Source: Absidia repens (lineage: Eukaryota > Mucoromycota > Mucoromycetes > Mucorales > Cunninghamellaceae). Taken from it: a DNA stretch of 64,000 nucleotides. The notes beneath the pieces are model-generated. The model made no database searches. It saw only the letters and a program-made list of their open reading frames with translations, and was not told where the DNA came from. Each line of letters begins with the position of its first letter. Positions within the stretch are counted from its first letter, which is position 1. The stretch covers positions 186,001-250,000 of the forward strand of contig MCGE01000026.1 in NCBI GenBank assembly GCA_002105175.1, read 5' to 3'. This document shows, in pieces, positions 48,731-60,542 of the stretch. A program made the position numbers and the translations under genes.

Positions 48731-51372
48731 ATGTCAAGTGCCTTCGAAAGTTTTGTAGCTGTACATCAGTATCAGCTTGAATCGATCCCTCAAGATTTAT
48801 GGCAGGTAATTTCTCACATATTATACATATAACATAGAAAGAATAAAGTCACTCACCTTATTATTTTACTGTCGTGTCATTTGCTTTCAGCCACTATTTA
48901 TGAAACTAGGCGAAGACTATCTCGATGCAGGCTCAGTCATGGAACTTCATCAAGGCGATCCTTTGCCTGGCTTGTCCCTTCATTTGAAGCAAGATGTTGG
49001 AAATTTGGAAAAGCATAGGTAATAATGACACAAAAGCATGCACACCTGTCAGAAAATGAAACGGCGCTGACTGAATAGTATTGATAATTATTAAAACCCT
49101 AGTGATATTTTCTTGATTGACCATGCATGGACTACTACACCGGAAACAGCCAAACAGCAATTGCACGAAAACCCCACGACTTTATTGGAAAGACTGGAAA
49201 ATTTGATGGGCATTGAAGCTGAAGAAGGATGGGTGGATGATGATGAAGAAGACGATGATATTGAGCACGATGATGAACTTATCTCGATGGTGGCAGAACA
49301 AGCAAATGTGTCTTATGAAAAAGCAAAGCAAGCTCTTATCGACGAAAATTATGAGGTGGTCAACGCCATTGCAGTAAGTTCAGATTAGTTGACTATAGGT
49401 GAATAAAGCAACGTTAGTGGTCTCATTGTCAAACCTTTCCTTTCGTTTTTCGATAGAACCTGACGATCGACCCTGAATTCCAAAAACAGGCGGATGCTTT
49501 ACAAGATCAAGTGCTCGGACAATTGATTGCTAGTGGAAAAGCACAAGAAAAGGAAGACACGGTTAACAAGGAAAAAGAAGAAAAGAAACAACAATGGATA
49601 AAAGATTGGATGAATCGACGAGTCAACAATGTATACGACACCATGTGGTCCTTTATACAAACTTATTCTTACACCGTATTGAAAACTGATGGCCAATCTG
49701 CAGCGCAAACTGCCTTATGTAAGTCGTAGATAAATAGTTATGTAGTTTATAGTTTCCTAACTCGAATTTTGGTGTCGTCACTATTTTTTTAGATGTGAAT
49801 GATGAAGTTGGTTCTGCCGTTAGTCACTCATCCCAACCCAACATGGTGTGTGTTCCATTTATCTTTTCCCGTGGCGCATCTGGAATGATTCCATACAGCA
49901 TCCTCTTCCCTATTCAAACCATCCAACCCGGTGAACTTATTACTTGCGACTTGGTTCCAAAAACTCTCGAACGCGATAGTGACCGACAAGCTTATCTCCT
50001 CGCTTTCCAAAACCGACTTGCCCCTGAGGAACAACACAATGGTGACGAACAAAAGGCAGCACTTCAAAATGCATTCAAAACTCTGGTGGCGACGAGCGAC
50101 AATGGTAAAACCAGCAACGATGACGTGACAATCACCAACCCAGAAAAATACCGTAATGCCTTATTGTCCTCAGCGGCTTCATCGAAAACTGTCAAGGTGT
50201 ATACGGATATTGATTGTATTCGCTCTGGAGTGACGTTACCGAATATTCAGTGGGTCAAAGAGGAAGGTCAAGCTGATATTACATGGACAAAGACGGCTGT
50301 CGAATCATCATCACTCCATAGTAATCTGATCTACCAACAAAATTTCGCCCAACTGATCCGTCGCGCTTATGGATGTACTGACTCCGCCTTGTGGTTCCTT
50401 CCGTCTTACCTTTTATCTAAAGAATTGGCTGAATGTGTAGGTGACGCTTTAGATCAGACATCCTCTTCTGGTAAACCAGTCTTGTGGACGACCCAATCGT
50501 ATGACACCCCTGAACAACCCTCTCAGCGTCGCCGTATCATCACGACTTTGCCTGAGCTCATCCGGCAGTACGACACTCCCATGACGCCTCAACTGGTACA
50601 GCATTACCCTACCAACCCATGTCTTTACAATGGCAAGAAATTCCATCTCCGCTATATGGTCCTTTTGAATCAGCATTCGCCCTCTTCTTCAGATACTTGG
50701 TTTGCTGGCGTGTACAACAAAATGTTCTGGGTCCGCTTGGCTAACAAGAAATTCAACATGGAAGATGTACAAGATATGGATCGTCAATTGCTCGTGGGTA
50801 ATGATGCGGGCTATGAGATGACTGTCTTGGACCATACTAGCTTTATTCGACATATGGAAAAAGAACATGCACCTCTGAAATGGAATGATGTCCAAGGAAA
50901 TATTAACAAGGTTATCAAAGGTAAGAGACGGATGGATGAAAACATTGTAACGATGGGGTAGGGGATGTTAATTTTGATCAAGTGGTTTTTAACAATTTGC
51001 AATTTTTTTTTTTTTTTACCTTCTTCTCTTGATAAGATATCCTTCATGCGGCGTCGACACAATCTATAGCAGCCGAAAACAAAGCTTCTGGCACTTCGTT
51101 TGGTGTATTTACATTTGACTTTATGCTTACAGAAGCATTCCAACCAGTCATCATGGATATTCAATCTACTATTAATCCTTCCACGGTTTGCAAGGTAAGA
51201 TCAATATGACAAAAAATAGTCAGTAATTCTATTACTCATTATACACTTTCTATTTATATATATATATATATATATATAGGATGACAAGCAAATTGTCGAC
51301 AACTTCTTGTCAGTAATAGACAGTAGATTTGACGCCTTAGACAAAGGATTAGAAACATTTACGTTATTGTAG
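48731..51372 (+). CDS. Tubulin-tyrosine-ligase-like protein 12 (TTLL12) with UBA-like segment
   Basis: TTLL12 is a pseudo-ligase-type TTL protein linked to tubulin tyrosination and histone methylation readout. Exons: 48731-48805, 48891-49018, 49103-49373, 49457-49718, 49793-50920, 51037-51194, 51280-51372; 704 residues. N terminus FVAVHQYQLESIPQDLWQPL and LFMKLGEDYLDAG match the TTLL12 head. Residues about 120-155 (LISMVAEQANVSYEKAKQAL, then IDENYEVVNAIANL) look like a NAC-type UBA domain after an Asp/Glu run. The TTL domain follows (TITNPEKYRNAL, VKVYTDIDCIRSGVTLP, NPCLYNGKKFHLRYMVLL, FGVFTFDFMLTEAFQPVIMD). The K-F-H-L-R-Y strand is preserved, but whether the ATP site is complete cannot be judged by eye. 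AATAAA at 51397-51402. Confidence 0.88.
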
Positions 51373-51949
51373 TATAGTATTAAATATATAATATCAAATA
51401 AAAGTCACATCTCTCTTCCATCTTTGTTATTCATTTTATCTTCTAGCGGTTAGTCCTTCTTCGAATTGAGGCTCTTAGATTTAAGTTTTGAACTAGCAGT
51501 GGCAGTCTCCTTTTTGATTATTGTATAATTTTTATAATTGAATAAAACAATGTCATTGAAAATTTAAAATTATATATCTCTTTGATAATAAAATCATGAC
51601 TGTGTCGATGAATCATGGATGTGTTGTGTGGGGAAGGATGATGAAGTGGTCATTACAAGGTGTTGGTCACTAGAACAGAGACAGAGTGAGAAGAAAAAAA
51701 AAGAATACCGAGCCGGATGTGTACGGTATGTCTAATCTCGTGGATGTTACGCTGGTAACTCTGCCTAGGTTAAATGTATATGGATGATAGAGCGGGAATA
51801 CGGTCATGTTTTATATACAGTGCCCTGGAACAGTCAACCACTCTTGCTGCCTCGGGAATGATAGTAGTGGTACGACAAGTTTGCCATAAATAGGCGAGAA
51901 ATTAGTCTAAATGCAATACAGCGGCAGTTACACGCATGACACGACATAG
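51373..51949. other. Intergenic, TTLL12 3' region
   Basis: TTLL12 3' UTR with TAGTATAGTATTAAAT right at the stop codon. The remainder may belong to the distal part of repeat copy D. No gene seen. Confidence 0.4.
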
Positions 51950-52762
51950 ATTTATTTATATGGTTGATCAAGCCGGAATATGGCTAACCATGATAGTAAG
52001 TGATCAAAGACTGACAACGAATTCCTGGATCTTTTCTTTGGGGGGGAGGGTGGGAAGTTGTCATAGTGGAATGAAACAAAAAACGTAGGACTCATAAAAG
52101 CTATAAAAGTGGGCATTGTTCACTCTCAAATAGGTCAGAGGATGATATTAATAAAAGGACATATATTTATTGAAGCATATAAGTAGATACTAAAACGTAA
52201 CAATGAATTCACTGGAACGAGCTATAAGAGAGATCATGAAGGGCACTATTGCGATATGTGAGGAATGGACAACACTAATTTAAAGAAACAATTGTAAAAT
52301 GAGATCTAATATATTGTATTGTACAAGGCAAACGAAAGACTAAATGACATCTATCATTAAGCACAGCAATGGTCAACATCAACCGGTGTGAAAGAAGTAA
52401 AAAAGAGATCTATTGCATAAGACATGAGAGAGACTATTGGGAAATTTTCATTGAAGCCCATAAAAAAAGATATATATTTTATTCAGGTGTAGACACAAAT
52501 ATGACAAACTAAGACTAAGCTAAGTTAATGAAGGCTCCAAAATGTTAGATCCAAAGTGAAAGGGTTTCCCATGAATCTTATAATCCCTATTCTGAAAAGC
52601 TTCTAAACTAATCCTGACACTAATCTAAGATCAGAATAACCACAATGAGGCTACAACAGTGAAGAGAAAAAAAAAAAAAAAAAAGAAAAAAAAAAGAAAG
52701 ACAGAGAGCGAAAAAAATAGAAACGGGAGTAAATAAAATTTCACGTGGGCGGGATTTAAATG
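51950..52762 (-). repeat. Dispersed repeat family, copy D
   Basis: On the minus strand: ATTTAAATCCCGCCCACGTG (CACGTG 52742-52747), pyrimidine tract, GTCAGGATTAGTTTAGAAGC, CATGGGAAACCCTTTCACTT, TTAACTTAGCTTAGTCTTAG and CTGAATAAAATATA. The second module (CCCAATAGTCTCTCTCATGT, GATCTCTTTTTTAC) and the far end (CATATTCCGGCTTGATCAAC, 51962-51981) match copy B. Confidence 0.75.
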
Positions 52763-53309
52763 TTTTTTTCTTGTGTGAGGATTTGGTTTACAGATACTGA
52801 AATATAGTGGTGCTCTTCTCGTGATAGTAACCGCCTCCAGTCAACCTTGGTGGTATGACTGATCCCTTCTCTTTATTCCTTTAATATATTTTAAGACATG
52901 ATAGATCAGTTCGATCAGTTCGATTCATTTTAATATTGGAAGAAACAAAGGCAAAATGATGAGGAGGCGAATGTGAGCAGGGGGCGGTTTCAAGTTAATT
53001 TTGATGATCAAGTAAATGTGTGTGGTTGAATGGTGGGCGATAGCATACAGGCGGTTATTATGGCCGTAGGCTTTCGCTGTGAGCTTATAGGTGTAAACTT
53101 TAGAGCTTCCTACAATTAATTGTATGAGACATGGATGATTGGCTTGGTGACAAAAAATGATTGTATAATATTTCTGAAAATTCATGGAAAATTTGAAGTC
53201 GAACGGTGCAGTAGTTCGTTTTATATAAAGCGAAGAAGAAAATATTGGACTTTACATCGATTTTACTGGTTGTCAACTCCATGGAGCTCCTGATATTTTG
53301 GACGAGGTC
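52763..53309. other. Spacer between head-to-head repeat copies D and E
   Basis: About 550 bases between the two CCGCC heads. No gene or known site recognised; open frames lack signatures. Confidence 0.35.
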
Positions 53310-53700
53310 TGAAATCAAATCCCGCCGCCAGCCTGCATTATTTTTTTGAAGTCTAGTACACAGAGCAAAAACCGAAAAAAAAGGGGAATGAGCCACTTTT
53401 TCTTCATTGTTTTGGGCTCGTTGTGGACCTGGTTGCTTTGGCTTTATGTTAAGACTAGTTTGGAAGGGTTTTAGAAAAGGGATTGCAAGTTGCATGGGGA
53501 AACCCTTTCATTTTGATTCTAGGATCTTGGTCGATGTCTTGATTAGCTTAGTATGTCTCATTTCTTCAATAAAACATATGTTTGCTTCAATAAAATCTTG
53601 TCTCAACTTCAGTAAAACTGGTCTTTTCTTTAAAAGATGTGTGTTTGCTTCAATGATATGTTTTTAAACTTTATTAGAAGTTTGGAGATCCCTTTTAGAG
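53310..53700 (+). repeat. Dispersed repeat family, copy E
   Basis: Starts ATCAAATCCCGCCGCCAGCC, so the CACGTG is replaced. Then TTAAGACTAGTTTGGAAGGG, GCATGGGGAAACCCTTTCAT and TTGATTAGCTTAGTATGTC. The 3' part differs: four closely spaced TTCAATAAAA-type or CTTCAGTAAAA-type units follow (53561-53660), then GATCCCTTTTAGAGATCCCT. Confidence 0.65.
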
Positions 53701-54435
53701 ATCCCTTTTTGTTTTATTTTATTTTACATCGTTTCTCCTTCTACACCATTCTTCTAGACTAGCACCTCTCTCAACTACTATTGGGGGTCCCCATTTACAT
53801 CTTCTTTCCTTTTAGCATAACATTGGCTATCATGATTCAATAAGAGTTTTTTATTTTGCAATGAACAGTGGACGACAAAGCTATTCTATTGCGAAGACTA
53901 TTCTACAGACTTGATTCAGCTTGTTTCACTTACCGTTACATATACTAGCAACCATAGAACCTCCTTCTTTCCCACGTAGTATGAGTTATAGTTTTCCATA
54001 TTTATATATCAATATATTTCACTATATCTCAATTGAATAAACAAACTGACTGCTTCAATATATATTACAGTGTGATTGTGCATGTTTGATGGTTTTTTTT
54101 ACTTTTATATTTAATTTTTTTTTTTTTTATGGATTTGGAATGCCTATATCAGCTATGCATTAGAACGTGGTCGTATCATATAACAGATAGGTATACAGTC
54201 ATTTCAGAAAAAGTCATAGACATAATCTTCAAATCTTCAAATCTTCAAATCTTCAAATAATACATCATCATACAGTTTATTTATCATCATCATCATCATA
54301 AAAATAAAAAAATAAATCCAAAAACTATGGTATGGCGTGCAAATACTATTTTGCTAGATAATGAGTTGGACGGTAAATACTATACTACTAAAAAACAATT
54401 CAAGGAATAAGGAGCGAAGGGCTATGTTGCTTGAA
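53701..54435. other. Intergenic with 8-base tandem repeat
   Basis: AT-rich. About four copies of ATCTTCAA lie in tandem at 54224-54257. On the minus strand past the peptidase stop is TTTTTAGTAGTATAGTATTT (54369-54388). No gene seen. Confidence 0.5.
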
Positions 54436-56777
54436 TCATTTTTTGGGAGGAAAGTTGTCAATAGGTACGCCTTCAATACCATCTACTTCAAAGCCAAATA
54501 CTTGTCCCAAGAACCATTGTTCCAGTTCCATGGTACGCTTGATGTTTTTAGCTTGACGGAAGCCTAAAGTCCAAAAAGAGTTAACACATATAGGGCACGT
54601 TGCCTAGTTTTTTTGGTTGTTTTTTCCTACTTGACTTACCATGTCCTTCTCCATCATAGAGAACATAAGCAACAGGTATACCTTTCTTTTGAAGAGTACT
54701 GACCATGACTTCAGCTTGACTTGGTGGCACAACCTTATCTTCTTCACCATGGAAAAAGATCACTGGGCAGCTAATTTTGCTTGCTGAAAAGAGAGGAGAT
54801 CTATATTTGGTAAAATCAAGTTTTTTTTGGTTAGACCACCATCATTCATGTCCTCCCATCAGCCCTCTACCCCATCCCTCACCGACATCTATGTTCCTAG
54901 CTTACCTTTCTTCATAAATATGTTTTTCTTGGGGATATTCTCCAATCAATCGATCTAAAAAATAAGTAAAATAAATAAATAAATGGAGTACCGTAATGAG
55001 TTAATTTATTTTTTATCATGTACCTGGGTATCGAGATTCAAATTTGTGTGTTTCCTTTGCCAAAAGAGTAATGTCAGAGATTCCATATTTGCAAACACCA
55101 GCGTTGAAGACATCACGGAAAGCCAAACTAGCCAGTGTGGTGAACCCACCAGCCGAGCCACCTTCAATTGCCAGCTTGTTTCGATCCGCCAAGCCTTGTT
55201 CCGCCAAATACAACGCAGCATTGCAACAGTCGTCCACGTCTACAATGCCCCATGAACGTCGTAACCTATTGCGATAAGCTCTGCCGTAACCAGTGCTTCC
55301 ACCATAGTTGACATCGGCAATAGCAAAGCCACGAGTGGTCCAGTATTGAATGGTGCTGCTGTATTGGTTCGACGTCGATGCAGTAGGTCCACCGTGAGAC
55401 AAGACGCGCAAGGGAGGAGCGGCACCCTCGGGACCGACGTAATTGGGATTCTTGGGTTCATAGTAATAACAGTACGCCTTATTGCCATCGGTGGTGGGGA
55501 AGGCGATTTCTTTGCCGACGGTGATATAGGTATTGTCGATCTTGGGCACACTGGATGGTTTCAACACACGAGCAACGGTTTGGGTAGATACATCATAGGC
55601 AATCAAATCGGTAGGTACAGACGTCGAGCTAGCATTGACCACCGCCAGTTCCTTGTTGTCAGCAGCGTAGGTTCGCAATTGGCCAAAATGATCATACGTT
55701 AAGGGAAGATCCGTGAGTGTTTTTGCAGCAGTATCCAAGACAGCCAGGGCATTCTTGTTCAAGCAAAGCAATTTCGTGGCATCCGTCTTGAAGGGACTAT
55801 ACCAATAGGTGCAGAATCGCCACTGAGCACCAGCAAATTCTTGCTCCAAAGGTTCCGACAATAACAATTCCACTTTGTTGGCACTGGCATCGAAGCGATA
55901 CAAGTTCCAGAATTGGGATCGGTCAGAGGCAAAATACAAGGTATCGTCAATACCAAATTCGGGTTGCTAAATAGATAAAGATGGAGAGGAGTGGGTAGGG
56001 TATTAGTAACAGTAGCATACCATAGTTCATAGTTCAATATACGGTGTTTTCTTCTTGCCTTACCACAATGCTTTCTTCAATGTCAGGGTTGACAAGGACC
56101 AATGAGTCAATGACAACAGAGTCTTCTTCAGTGTAATGGACAGTAGCATAGGATAGTTGAGTGAAATCCCAAGGCATGTTAGGATGGACCCAAGAGACAA
56201 AGGTAAGCGCGCGGCCATTGTTGGATAAACGAGGACTAGAGTAGAAATCACAGCCTTCTGCCAAGACCTTGACCTTCCCAGAATCCAGTTGGATCGCCAC
56301 CAACGTGTTGACAACGTCTTTGGGTTCTTCATTTTCAAAATGTTCTTCACGAATGGCAAGCACAAAGCGGTGGTCTACGTCCAGACAAAAGTCACCGTAA
56401 CGTATCATTTGGTTAGTTTCGGTCACACGACGGGGTTGTGCATCAGGGTCGGTTACATTGAGGGTATACAGGGCAAAGTCTTCATCGTTGGAAAACAACA
56501 GCAAGCCATTGTTGACAATCAAACCACCACCACCATATTCGTGCACTCGAGAACGGCAATTGTAGCCAAGAGGCAAAAGAGCTTGAGGCTTATCGTCACC
56601 GGCCAACAACGATTGTTTGAAGATTTGACCGCGTCCATTTTCTGAAGGAATCACTTCACACCAATAAACAGACTGGGTTGTTGTATCCGTACAGACATCA
56701 GAAGCTGAGGCGCCAGAAGTAAGAGACTCGGCCGAAATGGGAGAGTGCCATGAGCCGTAGGGTTTTGTTTCCACCAT
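54436..56777 (-). CDS. Prolyl-oligopeptidase-family (S9) dipeptidyl/acylaminoacyl peptidase
   Basis: Serine peptidase with a beta-propeller lid that cleaves short peptides. Exons: 56777-56064, 55966-55024, 54954-54906, 54800-54640, 54563-54436; 664 residues. The N-terminal half reads as propeller blades (RSRVHEYGGGGLIVNNG, FASDRSQFWNLYRFD). The catalytic domain shows LSHGGPTASTSNQYSS, FAIADVNYGGSTGYGRAYRN, then IEGGSAGGFTTLASLA (Ser about 509), FFHGEEDKVVPP (Asp about 590) and YDGEGHGFR (His about 622), so the triad is complete. No signal peptide; the start MVETKPYGSWHSPI matches cytosolic members, and upstream in-frame sequence is Phe-rich leader. The S9C (acylaminoacyl) placement is tentative. 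Divergent from the WD40 gene. Confidence 0.94.
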
Positions 56778-57155
56778 AATAATAATTGAGAAAGAAAAAG
56801 GAAAAGGGAAGAAAAAAAAAGCAAGTGCGATAAAAAAAAAAAAAAAAAAAAGCTGGTTGTTGAAAAAGGGAAAACACCCCAAAAACACTCACGGTTTTTG
56901 AATGCCGCTCTAAAACGTTTTGCTGGAACAGACAGCTGGTCAATATTTGAGGGCAAATGGCGGCATATATTGACTTTTAGTCCTTATCCCTTTTCTTTTT
57001 TTTATCTTTATCTTTTTGTTTTTAGATTCTTGAACACTTACTATTTACTGGTAAGACTCGAAAATAAAATAGAAAACATACAGTGCAAACAGTTTACCGT
57101 TTTCGAAACCTAAGAGCTCTACTAATATTATTCTCTCATCTTCTTTGGCAGTAGT
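56778..57155. promoter_or_regulatory. Divergent S9 peptidase / WDR26 promoter
   Basis: About 380 bases between the starts. AATGGCGGCATATATTGAC lies at 56955-56973; a similar GGGCGGCATATTAAAC occurs upstream of the gene at the right edge. A CACGG-containing stretch near 56888. Roles unknown. Confidence 0.4.
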
Positions 57156-59093
57156 ATGCAGATAACGAAACATACCAATACAGCAACCAATGGTGCAACG
57201 TCCTCAGCGTCATCCAGTACTCAAGACCTGTCGTCAGCTGGAAAAAGGCCTTCTGAGCACATTCCTTCTGATGAACTTGTCAGACTTTTACTCCAATCTC
57301 TCAATACCTTGGGCTATCAGTAAGTATGCAATTTGGCTATCAGTTTAAACGAAACGGCCACTTTTTTAACTAGACTCCTTTTTTTAAAATTCATTTTTAT
57401 GGCGTTGATAGAAACGTTGCTGAAACGCTCGAACGAGACTCCGGTATTACCTTGGAATCTCCTCTAGTGACCGAATTTCGAGAGGCTGTACTAGGGGGTC
57501 GATGGTCAAAGTGCGAATCCCTTTTCCCTCAACTCTGCATGGTGCCACCGACAGAACAAGACATGGACAATGGCGGCGGAGGCGACGATAACGACGACGA
57601 CACATCACAACCCACGGATCAAGTCTACAACCATATTCGATTCTTAATACGGCAACAAAAATTCTTAGAACTCTTGGAAGCAAGGAAACTCATGAAGGCG
57701 CTCTCTGTATTACGGAATGAACTGTCACCTCTGGGCGAGAACAACACTGAACGACTACATGAGCTATCAAGGTAAAAAAAAAATCGTCGTGGGACTAATA
57801 TAAGATTTAGATTGGATATATACTAACCATATGCATTTACATACATATACAGTTTGATCTTATGCTCTTCGGCGGAGGAAGTAAAACAAAGGACACATTG
57901 GGATGGTGAATCTGGCTTTTCAAGAGAACAGCTCTTGGTACAACTACAAGGTAGGAAAGGGACATAAGGATCAAATATGCAAAAAGAAGGCAGAGTATAG
58001 GTAATGCATGAATTGACCCTAACTGCTGTTATGTTTTTATTATTGTAGGTTACATTGATCCCAATATAATGATCCCCCGTGACCGACTGGTGACTTTGAT
58101 CAACCAAGCGTACGAATGGCAACAAAGTAATTGTCTCTACCATAACCACAGCAAAGCATCATACTCTCTGTTTAGCGATCATGTCTGTGATAAGTAAGTC
58201 ATTATTCCTCCTATATATATATCTATATCTATATGTGCGCATGATATCATGATTTACCGTGTGAACTAACATGGTTTATTTATTTTTTTCTGCAAAAAAA
58301 TATTAGAAATGAATTCCCGACCAAGACCATCTCTATACTGACAGATCATACTGACGAAGTTTGGCATGTGGCATATTCCCATAACGGTCGTTATTTGGCA
58401 TCTGCATCCAAAGACTCTAGTTGTATCATTTGGGATATGAAGGTAAGAAGAAGCAAAAATGAAAGGACGCGGTGAATACCTTTATCAGATCACTTAATTT
58501 TGACGGAGTGTAGACCTATCAACGTGTGAAACGCATACAATGCGCATCCAGCATCTCTTTTTGTAGCTGGTCACCTGATGATTCGAAGATTGTTTTGTGT
58601 GGTAATGATAGTCTGCTACTGATATGGAATCCTTTTGTAAGTTGAAAAAAAAAGATATATGACAGATTATAAACATTAGATTTATGGATTTTTACTTTTA
58701 TATTTCAATAGGAAGGGGAAATCCTTCAAAAGTTTGTGGGACACTCTGATCAAGTGACAAGTTGCGTCTGGCTACCAAATGGACAGTATATCATATCCGG
58801 ATCATTAGATAAGACGTTACGATTGTGGGTAAGTGGAGCTACTTTTCGATATAAAGAAAAATATCCTCTCCCAACTGACTTTTTATACCAATTATTATCA
58901 TTATTATACAGAAAACGAATGGCAACCTGGTTACCCGATTGGATGAACAGAGGATAGTGGATATGGCGATCAATGCAAATGGAAGCCGACTTGTGATCAT
59001 TGGATTTGATAAGAAGCTAAATATATATGATGTGGATGGATTAACACTTACTAAGATAAGGTAGGATAAAACACACACACACACACACACACT

Positions 59094-59127
<34 letters not shown>

Positions 59128-59699
59128 CGTAATGGAACAATACTGACGCTGTGTATTTTATATCTAATGTAGTGATATACAAGAAGAGTGCGATATTACC
59201 TCGTTGACAATGACGAAGGATGGGAAATATGCATTGGTCAACCTCCAAGAATCGCAGGAGATTCATTTGTGGGATCTGCAAAAGCAAATGGTGATTCATA
59301 AATACCAAGGACTCAAGCAAGGCTCTTTCATCATTCGATCAGCATTTGGGGTGTGGACAACATGGAAACTTTTGTGCTTAGTGGGAGTGAAGACAACCAT
59401 GTTTATGTTTGGAACAGGGATCATGAATCCTTACTGCAGGTTTTAAAGGGTCATCAGCAAAGTGTTAATAGTGTCGCTTGGTGTCCTTCAACTTCTCTGC
59501 CTTCTACTTTTGCTTCTGCGAGTGATGACAGAACCATTCGGATGTAAGTTTTAAAAATATAATAGAATGAAAAGGCATTGACAGAAATGGGCTACAAAAT
59601 TGATCCGCTGTTTTTTATAGTTGGGGATTGGAAAAGGATGGTCTCAATGGTCATAGCTTACAAGAAAACGGGAACAATCATGATCAATATTTAGTTTAG
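57156..59699 (+). CDS. WDR26/GID7-type LisH-CTLH-WD40 protein, with apparent frameshift
   Basis: Subunit of the CTLH/GID E3 ubiquitin ligase. Exons: 57156-57319, 57412-57771, 57853-57950, 58049-58193, 58307-58442, 58514-58636, 58712-58828, 58912-59060, 59173-59543, 59621-59699. After a Ser/Thr-rich start come LisH (ELVRLLLQSLNTLGYQNVAE) and CTLH (EFREAVLGGRWSKCESLF), then WD40 repeats (LASASKDSSCIIWD, YIISGSLDKTLRLW, VLSGSEDNHVYVWN, FASASDDRTIRIWG). At 59348-59351 (GGGG) the frame breaks after IIRSAFG. One additional G would restore F-G-G and the downstream repeat as well as the next splice phase, giving about 580 residues. As at IDH, the break sits in a G run, so an assembly error is likely. 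AATAAA at 59798-59803. Confidence 0.92.
59068..59129. repeat. (CA)n then (AT)n compound microsatellite
   Basis: Two adjacent dinucleotide tracts within the WDR26 intron 59061-59172. Confidence 0.9.
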
Positions 59700-60542
59700 T
59701 TTCATTAGTGTAAAGTTTCTTATGATGCTGAATGCAGTTCGCATTGATTTTGGCAAGTCTCCTTTTGCTTTTTGTGTCCTTTTTTTGACATTATTCAAAT
59801 AAATCACATGTTTACTACCCCTGTCATTTTTATGTTGTCTCTTTTTGTTGTTCAATGTGATGTGTCATACAGTGGCGAAAATAATTTGTAGTTTAATGAT
59901 TTGACCGAATACGAGGATTTCTTAGATCATAAGCTCCGCCACTTTGGATACAGAATTTGTGTATCACAATGGCCTGTGTCATATTCGAGGGTGAAGCGCT
60001 GGTTACAAGATAACGAACAGTACCACCCACCTACCATGTCTACATTCAAAAATCAAACTACACTTCATGTATCTATCACGCACGAATTTCAGGTTACTCC
60101 TTTATGAAAAAAGGGAGATAGTGTAAATCATGCAAGGCCCAAAATCCTTGGTTCCTGATTTTCTGATATCCATCATTGAAACCAACAATTCGGTTTTGTT
60201 GATTTTAGTAGTGCGAACGGTACGGTAGCATAGGCACAGCCCCTTCTCTTTCCATCTCTCTTTTCCCCAGTAAATACAGAAGGTTTGGATTAATCAGCCA
60301 TTTAAACCAGTGAGCCTCGACGCCGTTTTCCAAACCTTGATATTTTATACATGGAAAATTTGAGACCAAGGGCGCGCGAAGATGATAAAAACCCCGACGA
60401 CCTAACTTTTTTTTCTTCTTCTCATTGATTCCTTTTTTTCTCTCTCTCTCTTTTCTTTTTCCTTTTTTATTTTTAGCCACCTTTTTTTTTCCTTTATTTT
60501 TGGTTTCATCGTCTTTATGTGTTTACTTGATTGCAAACGCTC
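59700..60542. other. Intergenic with possible transposon remnant
   Basis: At 59871-59890 the sequence ACAGTGGCGAAAATAATTTG, preceded by T, resembles Tc1/mariner-type inverted ends. A 68-codon frame directly after it (59901-60107; YRICVSQWPVSYSRVKRWLQ) reads as protein-like but is not recognised. The rest is the promoter of the next gene with a long pyrimidine tract (60405-60500). No complete gene seen. Confidence 0.35.
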
